Shown here: positions 47,688 through 56,312 of the stretch, piece after piece | How the letters are laid out: the number at the start of each line of letters is the position of its first letter | Position numbering within the stretch: the first letter of the stretch is position 1 | Assembly: GCF_009763245.1 (NCBI RefSeq) | Contig: NZ_WKJZ01000001.1 | Location: 1,640,180 to 1,704,179 of the forward strand | From: Pseudomonas xionganensis | Lineage (GTDB): Bacteria; Pseudomonadota; Gammaproteobacteria; Pseudomonadales; Pseudomonadaceae | Direction: 5' to 3' | Length of the DNA: 64,000 bases | The notes under the pieces: generated by a model | Seen by the model: the letters and a program-made list of their open reading frames with translations, nothing else | Told to the model about the DNA's origin: nothing | The model's database searches: none | Made by a program: the position numbers and the translations under genes

Positions 47688-50600
47688 ATGACCGACGCTG
47701 CCCCCGCCTTTGATCAACTGCTGAAGAACCTCGACCAGACCCTGCTGGGCGATCGCCATCGCCTGCGCCGCCAGCTGCACGAGCTGCGCAAGCAGACACC
47801 GGTGGACGAGGCCAAGCTCGCGCAGTGGCTGCAGCGCTTCGAAGCCTCCAAGGCCCGGGTCGAAGCGCGCCGCCAGAGCGTGCCGATTATGTGCTACGAC
47901 GATGCCCTGCCGATTGCCGCCAAGCGCGAGGAGATCAAGGCGGCCATCGCCGCGCATCAGGTGGTGGTGATCGCCGGGGAAACCGGTTCGGGCAAGACCA
48001 CTCAGCTGCCAAAGATCTGCCTGGAGCTGGGCCGCGGCGTGCATGGCCTGATCGGCCACACCCAGCCGCGCCGTCTGGCCGCGCGCAGCGTAGCGACACG
48101 GGTGGCGGAGGAAATCGGCACGCCCCTGGGCGAGCTGGTCGGCTATCAGGTGCGCTTCGAGGACCAGAGCAACGAGCGCAGCCTGATCAAGCTGATGACC
48201 GACGGCATCCTGCTGGCCGAGACCCAGCACGACCGCTACCTGGAAAAGTACGACACCCTGATCGTCGACGAGGCTCACGAACGCAGCCTGAACATCGACT
48301 TCCTGTTGGGCTTTCTCAAGACCCTGCTGACGCGCCGGCCCGATCTCAAACTGATCATCACCTCGGCCACCATCGACCTGCAGCGCTTCTCCAGGCATTT
48401 TGGCGATGCGCCGATTATCGAGGTGTCCGGGCGCACCTACCCGGTGGACACCTGGTACCGGCCCCTGGCCGCCGAGCAGGATGAAGAGGGCAACCGGGTC
48501 GAGGAAGACCTGTCGGTGGATCAGGCGATTCTCGCGGCTCTGGATGAAATCGCTGCCTTCGAGAAAGCCGAAGGCAAGCGCCCCGGCGATGTGCTGGTGT
48601 TCCTGCCCGGTGAACGCGAGATTCGTGAGGCCGCCGAGGTGCTGCGCAAGGCCAATCTGCGCCTGACTGAAGTGCTGCCGCTCTATGCACGGCTGACCCC
48701 GGCCGAGCAGCAGAAGATCTTCGCGCCCATGGGCGCGCGCAAGATCGTGCTGGCCACCAACGTGGCGGAAACTTCCCTGACCGTGCCGGGCATCCGCTAT
48801 GTGATCGACTCGGGCACGGCGCGCATCAGCCGCTACAGCTACCGCGCCAAGGTACAGCGCCTGCCCGTCGAGGCCATCAGCCAGGCCAGCGCCAACCAGC
48901 GCAAGGGCCGCTGCGGGCGGGTCGAGCCGGGCATCTGCATTCGTCTGTACAGCGAGGAGGATTTTCTCGCCCGTCCCGAATTCACCGATCCGGAGATCCT
49001 GCGCACCAACCTGGCGGCGGTGATCCTGCAGATGCTGCACCTGCGCCTGGGCAACATCGAAGACTTCCCCTTTATCGAGCCGCCGGATGGCAAGGCCATC
49101 AGCGACGGTTTCAACCTGCTGCAGGAGCTCTCGGCGGTCAACCGCGAAGGCCAGCTGACGCCACTGGGCCGCCAGTTGGCGCGCTTGCCGGTGGACCCAC
49201 GCCTGGGCCGTATGGTGCTGGAAGGGGCTAAACAGGGCAGTCTGGAAGAGATCCTGATCATCGCCAGCGCCTTGTCGGTGCAGGATGTGCGCGAGCGCCC
49301 GTCCGACCGTCAGCAGGCCGCAGATGGGGCCCATGCCCAGTGGAAGGATGTGGATTCGGACTTCGCCGCCTTGATCAATCTGTGGCGCGGCTTCGAGGAG
49401 CAGCGCCAGGCCCTAGGCTCCAGCGCGCTGCGCAGTTGGTGCCGGAAGAACTTTCTCAACTACCTCAGGCTGCGTGAGTGGCGTGACGCGCATCGTCAGC
49501 TGGTGCTGATTACCCGTGATCTACAGCTATCACCAGGTCACAGCGAACGGGGTAGGAGCCAGCTTGCTGGCGATCAGCGGGCTAAAGGTCAGGCGTCGGA
49601 GACACAGGATCGCCAGCAAGCTGGCTCCTACAAGGAGCGAGAGCTGGCCGAAAAGGATCAGGCCGCCCAGCGCGCCAAAGGCTATGCCGCCGTACACAAA
49701 GCCATCCTCGCTGGCCTGCTGAGTCAGGTCGGCCAGAAAACCGAAGACGGCGACTATCTTGGTGCGCGTCAGCGGCGCTTCTGGGTGCACCCATCCTCGG
49801 TGATCGGTCGCAAGAAACCGGTCTGGCTGATGGCCGCCGAACTGGTGGAAACCAGCAAGCTGTTCGCGCGCATGGTGGCCAAGATCGAGCCGGACTGGAT
49901 CGAGCCGCTGGCCGGCCACCTGGTCAAGAAAAACCATCTGGAGCCGCACTGGGAGAAGAAGCGCGGCCAGGTGGTGGCCTATGAGCAGATCAGCCTGTAC
50001 GGCCTGATCGTGGTCGGCCGCCGCCCGGTGCATTTCGGCCCCATCGACCCTGTGGCCTCACGCGAGCTGTTTATCCGCGAGGGCCTGGTGGGTGGTGAGA
50101 TCAACTCGCGCGCCAAGTGCCTGAGCGCCAACCGCCAGCTGCTGGAAAAACTCGACGAGCTGGAAGCCAAGGCGCGCCGCCGCGACATTCTGGCCGATGA
50201 AGAAACCCTGTTTGCCTACTATGAAGCGCGTCTGCCGGCGGATATCTATCAGGCTGCCAGCTTCGACAGCTGGTACAAGCGCGAAAGCGCGAAAGATCCG
50301 CAGCTGCTGCTGATGCGTGAAGAGGATGTGCTGGCCCGTGATGCGAAGGAAGTCACCGCCGCCCAGTACCCGGACACACTGCGCCTGGGTGAACTGACCC
50401 TGCCGCTTTTCTATCACTTCGAGCCCAACCACCCCCGTGACGGCGTGACCCTGCGCGTACCGGCGCCGTTGTTGCCGCAACTGCCGCCCGAGCGCCTGGA
50501 ATGGTTGGTGCCAGGCCTGCTGGAGGCCAAGTGTATGGCCCTGGTGCGCGGCCTGCCCAAGGCGCTGCGCAAGAATTTTGTGCCGGTGCCGGATTTTGTC

Positions 50601-51734
50601 GGCGCGGCGCTGGCCAAGATCCAGTTCGCCGAGGGCAGCCTGGCCGAGTCTCTGGGGCGTGAGCTGACCCGTATGACCGGTGCGCGGGTCAGCGAGGAGG
50701 CTTGGGCCGAGTCCGCTGCGCAACTGGAAAGCCATCTTCGGATGAATATCGAGGTGGTCGACAACCAGGGCAAACCCCTCGGTGAAGGCCGCGATCTGAG
50801 TGAACTGACCGCACGCTTTAGCGCGGCGACCCAGGCCGGCCTGGCCCTGCCACAAAGCGCCAGGAGCCAGCAGCCGGTGGAGGCCAAGGTCTTTGCCGAG
50901 GTGGCGGCCAAGACCCAGCAGCAGGTCGCCGGTCTGTCCATGACCGTCTACCCGGCGCTGGTGGAGGAGACCGGCGTGGTCAAGGAAGGGCGCTTCCCCA
51001 CCCTGGCCGAGGCCGAGTTCCAGCATCGTCGTGCCCTGCAGCGTTTGCTGCTGCAGCAACTGGCTGAGCAGGCGAAATTCCTGCGCGGAAAATTACCGGG
51101 GCTTACCGAGCTGGCGCTGCTCTATCGCGAACTGGGCCGGGTCGAGGCACTGGTCGAAGATATCCTGCTGGCCAGCCTGGACAGTTGCATCCTCGAGGGC
51201 AGCGAGCCGCTACCGCGCGACGGGGCGGCTCTGGCGCAACTGGCCGAGCGCAAGCGTGGCGACTGGACCAGTCATGCCGAACGCCTGGCCAGGCTGACCC
51301 TGGACATCCTCAAGCTGTGGCACGGCCTGCAGAAGCGCTTCAAGGGCAAGATCGATCTGGCGATGGCCATGGCGCTCAACGATATCAAGCTGCAGCTGAG
51401 CAATCTGGTGTATCCCGGTTTCGTCCGCGAAACCCCGGCGCAGTGGCTCAAGGAAGTACCGCGTTATCTCAAGGCCATTGAGCAACGCCTGGACAAGATC
51501 GCCGGCCAGGTGCAGCGCGACCGCGTCTGGAGCGGCGAGCTGGCCGGCTACTGGGAACAGTATCAGGCGCGCCTGGGCAAACACGCCCAGGAAGGCAAGC
51601 GCGACCCGCAGCTGGTGCTGTATCGCTGGTTGCTGGAGGAGTACCGCGTGTCGCTGTTCGCCCAGCAGCTGGGTACCAAGCTGCCGGTGTCGGATAAGCG
51701 ACTGAGCAAACAGTGGAGTCAGGTTGAGGCCTGA
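47688..51734 (+). CDS. hrpA: ATP-dependent RNA helicase HrpA, with an in-frame REPIN insertion
   Basis: A 1348-residue DEAH-box helicase that in E. coli acts on stalled ribosomes and mRNA. The N-terminal helicase core has GETGSGKTTQ (motif I), DEAH (LIVDEAHERS) and QRKGRCGRV (motif VI). HA2 and OB-fold regions follow, then the long C-terminal DUF3418 domain. Residues about 613-660 are a low-complexity polar segment absent from the E. coli protein; it is encoded by a REPIN at 49552-49631 and adjacent bases, between HA2 and OB fold. The frame is kept, so the protein is probably made. Confidence 0.95.
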   Translation: MTDAAPAFDQLLKNLDQTLLGDRHRLRRQLHELRKQTPVDEAKLAQWLQRFEASKARVEARRQSVPIMCYDDALPIAAKREEIKAAIAAHQVVVIAGETGSGKTTQLPKICLELGRGVHGLIGHTQPRRLAARSVATRVAEEIGTPLGELVGYQVRFEDQSNERSLIKLMTDGILLAETQHDRYLEKYDTLIVDEAHERSLNIDFLLGFLKTLLTRRPDLKLIITSATIDLQRFSRHFGDAPIIEVSGRTYPVDTWYRPLAAEQDEEGNRVEEDLSVDQAILAALDEIAAFEKAEGKRPGDVLVFLPGEREIREAAEVLRKANLRLTEVLPLYARLTPAEQQKIFAPMGARKIVLATNVAETSLTVPGIRYVIDSGTARISRYSYRAKVQRLPVEAISQASANQRKGRCGRVEPGICIRLYSEEDFLARPEFTDPEILRTNLAAVILQMLHLRLGNIEDFPFIEPPDGKAISDGFNLLQELSAVNREGQLTPLGRQLARLPVDPRLGRMVLEGAKQGSLEEILIIASALSVQDVRERPSDRQQAADGAHAQWKDVDSDFAALINLWRGFEEQRQALGSSALRSWCRKNFLNYLRLREWRDAHRQLVLITRDLQLSPGHSERGRSQLAGDQRAKGQASETQDRQQAGSYKERELAEKDQAAQRAKGYAAVHKAILAGLLSQVGQKTEDGDYLGARQRRFWVHPSSVIGRKKPVWLMAAELVETSKLFARMVAKIEPDWIEPLAGHLVKKNHLEPHWEKKRGQVVAYEQISLYGLIVVGRRPVHFGPIDPVASRELFIREGLVGGEINSRAKCLSANRQLLEKLDELEAKARRRDILADEETLFAYYEARLPADIYQAASFDSWYKRESAKDPQLLLMREEDVLARDAKEVTAAQYPDTLRLGELTLPLFYHFEPNHPRDGVTLRVPAPLLPQLPPERLEWLVPGLLEAKCMALVRGLPKALRKNFVPVPDFVGAALAKIQFAEGSLAESLGRELTRMTGARVSEEAWAESAAQLESHLRMNIEVVDNQGKPLGEGRDLSELTARFSAATQAGLALPQSARSQQPVEAKVFAEVAAKTQQQVAGLSMTVYPALVEETGVVKEGRFPTLAEAEFQHRRALQRLLLQQLAEQAKFLRGKLPGLTELALLYRELGRVEALVEDILLASLDSCILEGSEPLPRDGAALAQLAERKRGDWTSHAERLARLTLDILKLWHGLQKRFKGKIDLAMAMALNDIKLQLSNLVYPGFVRETPAQWLKEVPRYLKAIEQRLDKIAGQVQRDRVWSGELAGYWEQYQARLGKHAQEGKRDPQLVLYRWLLEEYRVSLFAQQLGTKLPVSDKRLSKQWSQVEA
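49552..49631. repeat. REPIN: two inverted REP sequences inside hrpA
   Basis: GTAGGAGCCAGCTTGCTGGC (49552-49571, continuing GAT) and its exact inverse ending GCCAGCTTGCTGGCTCCTAC-complement (49609-49631) flank 34 bases. Each arm is itself a REP hairpin (CCAGCTTGCTGG). This is the form moved by RAYT transposases in Pseudomonas. No RAYT gene lies in the window. Confidence 0.9.
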
Positions 51735-51758
51735 TTGCCTATTACGGAGCTAATAGCC

Positions 51759-52289
51759 ATGTTCACCATCCAGCCCATGTACCCGGAAACCTATCGCCAG
51801 CAGACCCGGCGTATTGCCATGGCCCTGATTGCAGTGTTCGTGCTGCTGGCCATGCTGTTGTCCACTCTGGCCGTGCAGCTGTTTGGCGAGCCGGGTGGTG
51901 ACAACTTTCGCTGGAACCTGGCTGGGGTGTTGCTGGGCCTGGTGCTGACCATCGCCCTGGTGCGTCTGAAACTCTGGTCGCAGCCCTGGATGGCGCCGGC
52001 CGTGTATGGCTGGCAGCTCAAACGCAACCTGCTGCGTATCACCAACCAGATGCACCTGCTCAAGGCAGCTGTGGCGCTAGGTGATCCGCAGGCCATGCGG
52101 GTGCTGCGCTTCTATCACCTGGGGGTGAGCCAGATGCACCAGCTCGATGGCAATACCAGTGACCTTAGCCAGATGCTGCGTGAGATCGATCAGCACCGCG
52201 AGGCCATGGAGCAGGCCGGGCTGGATGTGCAGCAGAACGACTTTGATCCGGCCTGGCTGAATGGGCTCAAGGATAGGGCTTGTGTCTGA
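51759..52289 (+). CDS. DUF3087 family membrane protein
   Basis: A 176-residue protein with two N-terminal membrane helices (MALIAVFVLLAMLLSTLAV, and AGVLLGLVLTIALVRL). The conserved segments are LFGEPGGDNFRWNL, AAVYGWQLKRNL-like and FYHLGVSQMHQLDGN. The family has no known function. ATG 51759 follows GGAG, 25 bases after hrpA, so it may be co-transcribed with hrpA. Confidence 0.87.
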   Translation: MFTIQPMYPETYRQQTRRIAMALIAVFVLLAMLLSTLAVQLFGEPGGDNFRWNLAGVLLGLVLTIALVRLKLWSQPWMAPAVYGWQLKRNLLRITNQMHLLKAAVALGDPQAMRVLRFYHLGVSQMHQLDGNTSDLSQMLREIDQHREAMEQAGLDVQQNDFDPAWLNGLKDRACV

Positions 52290-52388
52290 GCCGTTGTAAA
52301 GGCTGCTAGACTCGGGCAACGCCTTCCGGCCTGGAGTCTTCGGGAAGGCTATCCCGCTACGGCGCTCGTGTTTCATCGCCTCTGAGTC

Positions 52389-53195
52389 ATGACCTTGAGC
52401 AATGTCACTCTTCCTCTGTTGAAGTCGCGTATTTTTCAGTCGGCACTGGTTGTCTTCCTGGCGTTTGCCTGGGCCGGCCAGAGCCAGGCGAGCTGTGAGA
52501 AAACCCTGCGTTGGGACGATGATCCACCGTTCAGCATGCTGGACGAAGAGGGTGCCGTGGTGGGCATCTATGTTGAACTCAACCGTGCGGCTCTGGCACG
52601 TATGGGCTGTCAGGCCCGGCTTCGTAAACTGCCCTGGGCCAGGGCGCTCAAGGAGCTGGAACTGGGGCGGCTGGATATTCTGCCCGGCGCCTTTCGCCGC
52701 CCGGAGCGGGAGGAATATGCGCATTTCTCCGGCACCGTTCTGCCGCCTTCGCGCAATATTCTGTTTATGCATCAGCAGGCGCTAGAGCGCTGGCCTGCGA
52801 GCAGTCTGCTGGAGTTGCAGCACACGGCCTTTCGCCTCGGTACGCAGATCAATGTGTCCTATGGTGCGGATTATCAGCAGTTGATGAGCGACCCGGTATT
52901 TGCGGCTCGGGTGGTGGCGGTGGCTACGCGCGCCAGTCTCTGGAAGATGGTGGGCAAGGGGCGGATTGATGGGGTGATCGCCGACGAACTGACGGGCGCC
53001 TATGAATTGCACCAGCTGGGCCTCGATGATCAGATCAAGGCCACGTCTGTGGTGGTGTCCAGCGACCCTGCGGAGGTGGCGTTGAGCAAGCGCTCAACCG
53101 ATCCCGCCTTTGTGCAGGCTTATGCCAAGGCGCTGCAGGGGCTGGTGGCCGATGGCAGCTATGCCCGCCTGGTGCAGCGCCATCTGTTGCAGTAA
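52389..53195 (+). CDS. Periplasmic solute-binding protein, SBP family 3, orphan
   Basis: A 268-residue protein with a signal peptide (ALVVFLAFAWAGQSQA) and SBP family 3 features: LRWDDDPPFSMLDEEGAVVG (in pieces), LPWARALKELELGRLDILPG and DGVIADELTGAY. Members of this Pseudomonas subfamily often lack an ABC partner and are annotated as transporter substrate-binding proteins. No permease is adjacent. The ligand is unknown. Confidence 0.82.
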   Translation: MTLSNVTLPLLKSRIFQSALVVFLAFAWAGQSQASCEKTLRWDDDPPFSMLDEEGAVVGIYVELNRAALARMGCQARLRKLPWARALKELELGRLDILPGAFRRPEREEYAHFSGTVLPPSRNILFMHQQALERWPASSLLELQHTAFRLGTQINVSYGADYQQLMSDPVFAARVVAVATRASLWKMVGKGRIDGVIADELTGAYELHQLGLDDQIKATSVVVSSDPAEVALSKRSTDPAFVQAYAKALQGLVADGSYARLVQRHLLQ

Positions 53196-53244
53196 GTCAG
53201 GCGCTGCCGCCTGGGGCTCTTCTGGCCAAGCATGTGCCTCGCAC

Positions 53245-53874
53245 TCAGGATTTAGGGCCCCATAACTGCTCAAGGCGCTGATCACGGCCGCAGCCATTGC
53301 GGTAGTAGGCATAGCGCAGTGGATTGCGCTGGTAGTAATCCTGATGGTAATCCTCGGCCGGGTAGAAGGTGCTGCTGGGGAGAACTTCCGTGACCACCTT
53401 GCCAGGCAGGCGCCCCGAGCTTTGCAGGGCGGCTTTCGAGGCTTCGGCCAGGGTTTGCTCGTCGCTATTGGCGTAGAAGATGGCGCTGCGGTACTGCGGA
53501 CCGCGGTCGCAGAACTGACCGTTGCCATTGAGCGGGTCGATGGTTGGCCAGAAGGCTTCCAGCAACTGGGCATAGCTGATCTGCTTGCGGTCGTAGATCA
53601 CCTGCACCACTTCGATATGGCCACTGGTGCCGCTCGATACCTGTTCATAGCTGGGGTTTTCCAGGTGGCCGCCCATATAGCCCGAGGTGGTCTTGAGTAC
53701 GCCGGGCAGCTTGTCGAAGTCCGCCTCGGTGCACCAGAAACAGCCGCCGGCAAAGACCGCCTCGGCCTTGTCGATATCGCTTTGATTGCCATTGCTGGCG
53801 GCCTGGGGCGGGGCGCCGCAACCCAGCAGCAGGCTGGCGCACAGGGCCAGCAGACCGGTAAATGCTTTGTGCAT
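53245..53874 (-). CDS. msrA: Peptide methionine sulfoxide reductase MsrA, lipoprotein form
   Basis: Reduces the S-epimer of methionine sulfoxide. The 209-residue protein has a lipobox (LLLGC, Cys 19), so it is probably membrane-anchored in the periplasm. The catalytic motif is GGCFWCTE (Cys 45). Conserved GPQYRSAIFY and EDYHQDYY segments follow, and a resolving Cys is likely in NGCGRD. It lies two bases downstream of msrB on the same strand, as a repair operon for exported proteins. Confidence 0.93.
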   Translation of the reverse strand: MHKAFTGLLALCASLLLGCGAPPQAASNGNQSDIDKAEAVFAGGCFWCTEADFDKLPGVLKTTSGYMGGHLENPSYEQVSSGTSGHIEVVQVIYDRKQISYAQLLEAFWPTIDPLNGNGQFCDRGPQYRSAIFYANSDEQTLAEASKAALQSSGRLPGKVVTEVLPSSTFYPAEDYHQDYYQRNPLRYAYYRNGCGRDQRLEQLWGPKS

Positions 53875-53876
53875 GG

Positions 53877-54386
53877 TTAACTCCGCAGTTCAGGCAAGGC
53901 TTCGCCCCGGGGCACGAAGTGCAGGGCCAGGCCGTTGTTGCACCAGCGCTCGCCGCGTGGCGGTGGCCCGTCGTTGAATACATGGCCCTGATGACCGCCG
54001 CAGCGGGCGCAGTGGTATTCGGTCCGTGGGATAAACAGCTTGAAATCGCGCTTGGTCGCCATATGCCCGGCAATCGGCTGGGTAAAGCTGGGCCAGCCGG
54101 TACCGCTTTCGTATTTGTGCTGGCTGTCGAACAGCGGCAGGTAGCAGGCAGCGCACAGGTAGGTGCCAGGGCGCTTTTCCTGGTTCAGCGGACTGCTGCC
54201 GGGGCGCTCGGTGTCTTCTTCGAACAGCACGGCATAGGCCTCGTCGGACAACAGGGGGCGCCAACGGCTATGGGGCGTGTCCAGGGCGGTGACGCTGGGC
54301 GGGGCAAGCGGGGCGGCCAGGCTGTTGCCGGCCAGGGGCAGGGCCGGCAGCAGGGCCAGGCTCTTGAGCAGGGTACGTCGTTTCAT
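53877..54386 (-). CDS. msrB: Peptide methionine sulfoxide reductase MsrB, exported form
   Basis: Reduces the R-epimer of methionine sulfoxide. The 169-residue protein starts with MKRRTLLKSLALLPALPLAG, a twin-arginine-like signal. Zinc Cys pairs are at 78/81 and 126/129, and the catalytic Cys 149 lies in ERWCNNGLAL. With the downstream MsrA lipoprotein it probably repairs both epimers outside the cytoplasm. Whether export is Tat or Sec cannot be settled by eye. Confidence 0.93.
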   Translation of the reverse strand: MKRRTLLKSLALLPALPLAGNSLAAPLAPPSVTALDTPHSRWRPLLSDEAYAVLFEEDTERPGSSPLNQEKRPGTYLCAACYLPLFDSQHKYESGTGWPSFTQPIAGHMATKRDFKLFIPRTEYHCARCGGHQGHVFNDGPPPRGERWCNNGLALHFVPRGEALPELRS

Positions 54387-54503
54387 GGCAGTTCTCTACG
54401 CAATGATCCTGGCAATAGACCGACGGGTTCGTCGCTTGTTACAGGCCTATTGAATGCGTTTGAGCTTTTTCACCGCCATTGTTGTAAGCAAAGATTAAAA
54501 CCG

Positions 54504-55541
54504 TCAGTCCACGGTCTGCTGCTGGGGCGCGCCGGCTTCATCGGCGATGATGATGCAGTTACGGCCGCTGCTCTTGGCCTGGTACAGGCACTCATCGGCG
54601 CGCTGCAGCATGGCTTCCCAGTGTTCGTCACGGCGCAGCAGGGCACCGCCCACGGACATGGTCACCGGGCCGCCGGGGCCACGCAATTCGGCATTGACCT
54701 GGACCTGCAGGTGTTCGGCGGCGGCTTGCAGGCCACTCTGATCGGTATTGGGCAACAGCAGCAGGAACTCCTCGCCGCCGAAGCGGAACAGGCGATCTTC
54801 CTTGCGTGATGAACTCTTGATCAGTTCGACAAACTGGATCAGCACCTGATCACCGGCCTGGTGACCATAGCTGTCGTTGATCTGCTTGAAGTGATCCAGA
54901 TCCATCGCCAGAACCCCATAACCGTTGCCGTGGCGGCGCTGCAGGGCACTGGCGATGCGCAGCTCCTCGTTCATGGCCCGGCGGTTGCGTGCGCCGGTCA
55001 GGGGGTCCTGGATGGCCAGCTGCTGCAGCTGGTCATTCTGGCTACGGGTGCGGTAGGCGAAGATAAAGGTCAGGACGCAGGCCATCAGGCTGGTGACCAG
55101 AAAGGACACCATCTGGTAGTCGCTTTCAAACACCGCGCCGGGGTTGAAATGGGCATAGCCGATCAGGGCCGCGACTATGCCGCTGACATTGATCAGCGCC
55201 TTGCCCGGATCGGTCATGAAGAAGTTGAAGAGAATCAGCGGATACAGCCAGAACAGGCCATTGATGCCCAGGTTGATGGCGATCAGCGTGGCGGCTATGG
55301 AGAAGATGACGGCCAGGTAGGTGCCGGGTTTCACCGTATCGCCGGTGCGCCAGGCATAGACCACGGCGAATACCGTGGACAGTACGATCACGCTATCGGC
55401 GATGCCCACCAGGTAGTTGCCTTCCAGCAGGCGGTAGACGGCATAGGGGGAAATGCCGAGCACGCCAAACAGGCCCATCAGGGTGATGATGGATAGCTGG
55501 AAATCCTTCCGCAGGCGCCTGAGCAACCGCGATATGCGCAT
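54504..55541 (-). CDS. Membrane diguanylate cyclase (multi-TM plus GGDEF)
   Basis: A 345-residue c-di-GMP synthase. About six helices occupy residues 18-165 (SIITLMGLFGVLGISPYAV, FWLYPLILFNFFMT, VSFLVTSLMACVLTFIFAY). The GGDEF domain follows, with active site RFGGEEF and an I-site RKED five residues before it. There is no separate sensor domain; the membrane part may sense. It is the second GGDEF protein in the window. Confidence 0.92.
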   Translation of the reverse strand: MRISRLLRRLRKDFQLSIITLMGLFGVLGISPYAVYRLLEGNYLVGIADSVIVLSTVFAVVYAWRTGDTVKPGTYLAVIFSIAATLIAINLGINGLFWLYPLILFNFFMTDPGKALINVSGIVAALIGYAHFNPGAVFESDYQMVSFLVTSLMACVLTFIFAYRTRSQNDQLQQLAIQDPLTGARNRRAMNEELRIASALQRRHGNGYGVLAMDLDHFKQINDSYGHQAGDQVLIQFVELIKSSSRKEDRLFRFGGEEFLLLLPNTDQSGLQAAAEHLQVQVNAELRGPGGPVTMSVGGALLRRDEHWEAMLQRADECLYQAKSSGRNCIIIADEAGAPQQQTVD

Positions 55542-55746
55542 GGAGGTGGCCGCTTCTAGTCGTTGTTATCAAGCCTGGGTCAGTGCCCGGTTAGTGTGCA
55601 TTTACCCCCAAATGTGCAGCAAATGCCCGGTAAGCATGCAGAGCTTTGCCCATCGCTGGCAATAGCAATCTTGAGCAATGTGCCAGTATCGGTGTCGATC
55701 CGCCGAACGGTGCCTCCGGCCGGGGCGAATGGCCGACTGCAGCTCT

Positions 55747-56151
55747 TCACTGGGGTTGGCAGTGCATGGCGACCAGCTTCTTGGTCAGCTGATAACGCTT
55801 GAGCCGCTGGTGCAATGTCGGCGGCAACAGTGGGGCGGGCCTGAAGCCCTGGCGCTGGTAAAAGGGCTGCAGGTCCGGGTGGCAGAACAGCCACACCGGC
55901 ATGCGCCGATCCGCCAGGGCCTCTGTCAGCAAGCGAGTGGCAATGCCCTGGCCGCGCCAATCGGGCATGACCAGCAGGCCGGTCAGCCACAAACCGTCAT
56001 CCACCGCGCGCAGGCACAGGGAGGCGATGATTGCATCCTTCTGCGCAACCCAGACCTGCGCCGCGGCACTGGCGCGCATGGGGCTGCGCTGGCTGCGATA
56101 GAACTTGTCAGCCAGGGGCTTGAGCGGGGTGGGCAGCAGGCGGTAGTGCAT
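55747..56151 (-). CDS. GNAT family N-acetyltransferase
   Basis: A 134-residue protein with the acetyl-CoA-binding motif A (GLLVMPDWRGQGIATRLL) and a following strand-helix ending FYQRQGFRPA. The substrate is unknown. It lies alone between the diguanylate cyclase gene and the divergent phospholipase-like gene. Confidence 0.85.
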   Translation of the reverse strand: MHYRLLPTPLKPLADKFYRSQRSPMRASAAAQVWVAQKDAIIASLCLRAVDDGLWLTGLLVMPDWRGQGIATRLLTEALADRRMPVWLFCHPDLQPFYQRQGFRPAPLLPPTLHQRLKRYQLTKKLVAMHCQPQ

Positions 56152-56312
56152 GGCAGGACTGAGCGCGAAGGGGGGAGCATGGTCACATCACCTGCCTGGT
56201 CCGACAAGACCGGGGGTGCCTGATTCGTGACTGGGTTGACGTGATACGACAGTGCCAAATGCTTGCCCAGGCGCTAGTCTGGATGACCTGCCGTTTGCCT
56301 GCGAGAGTGCCC

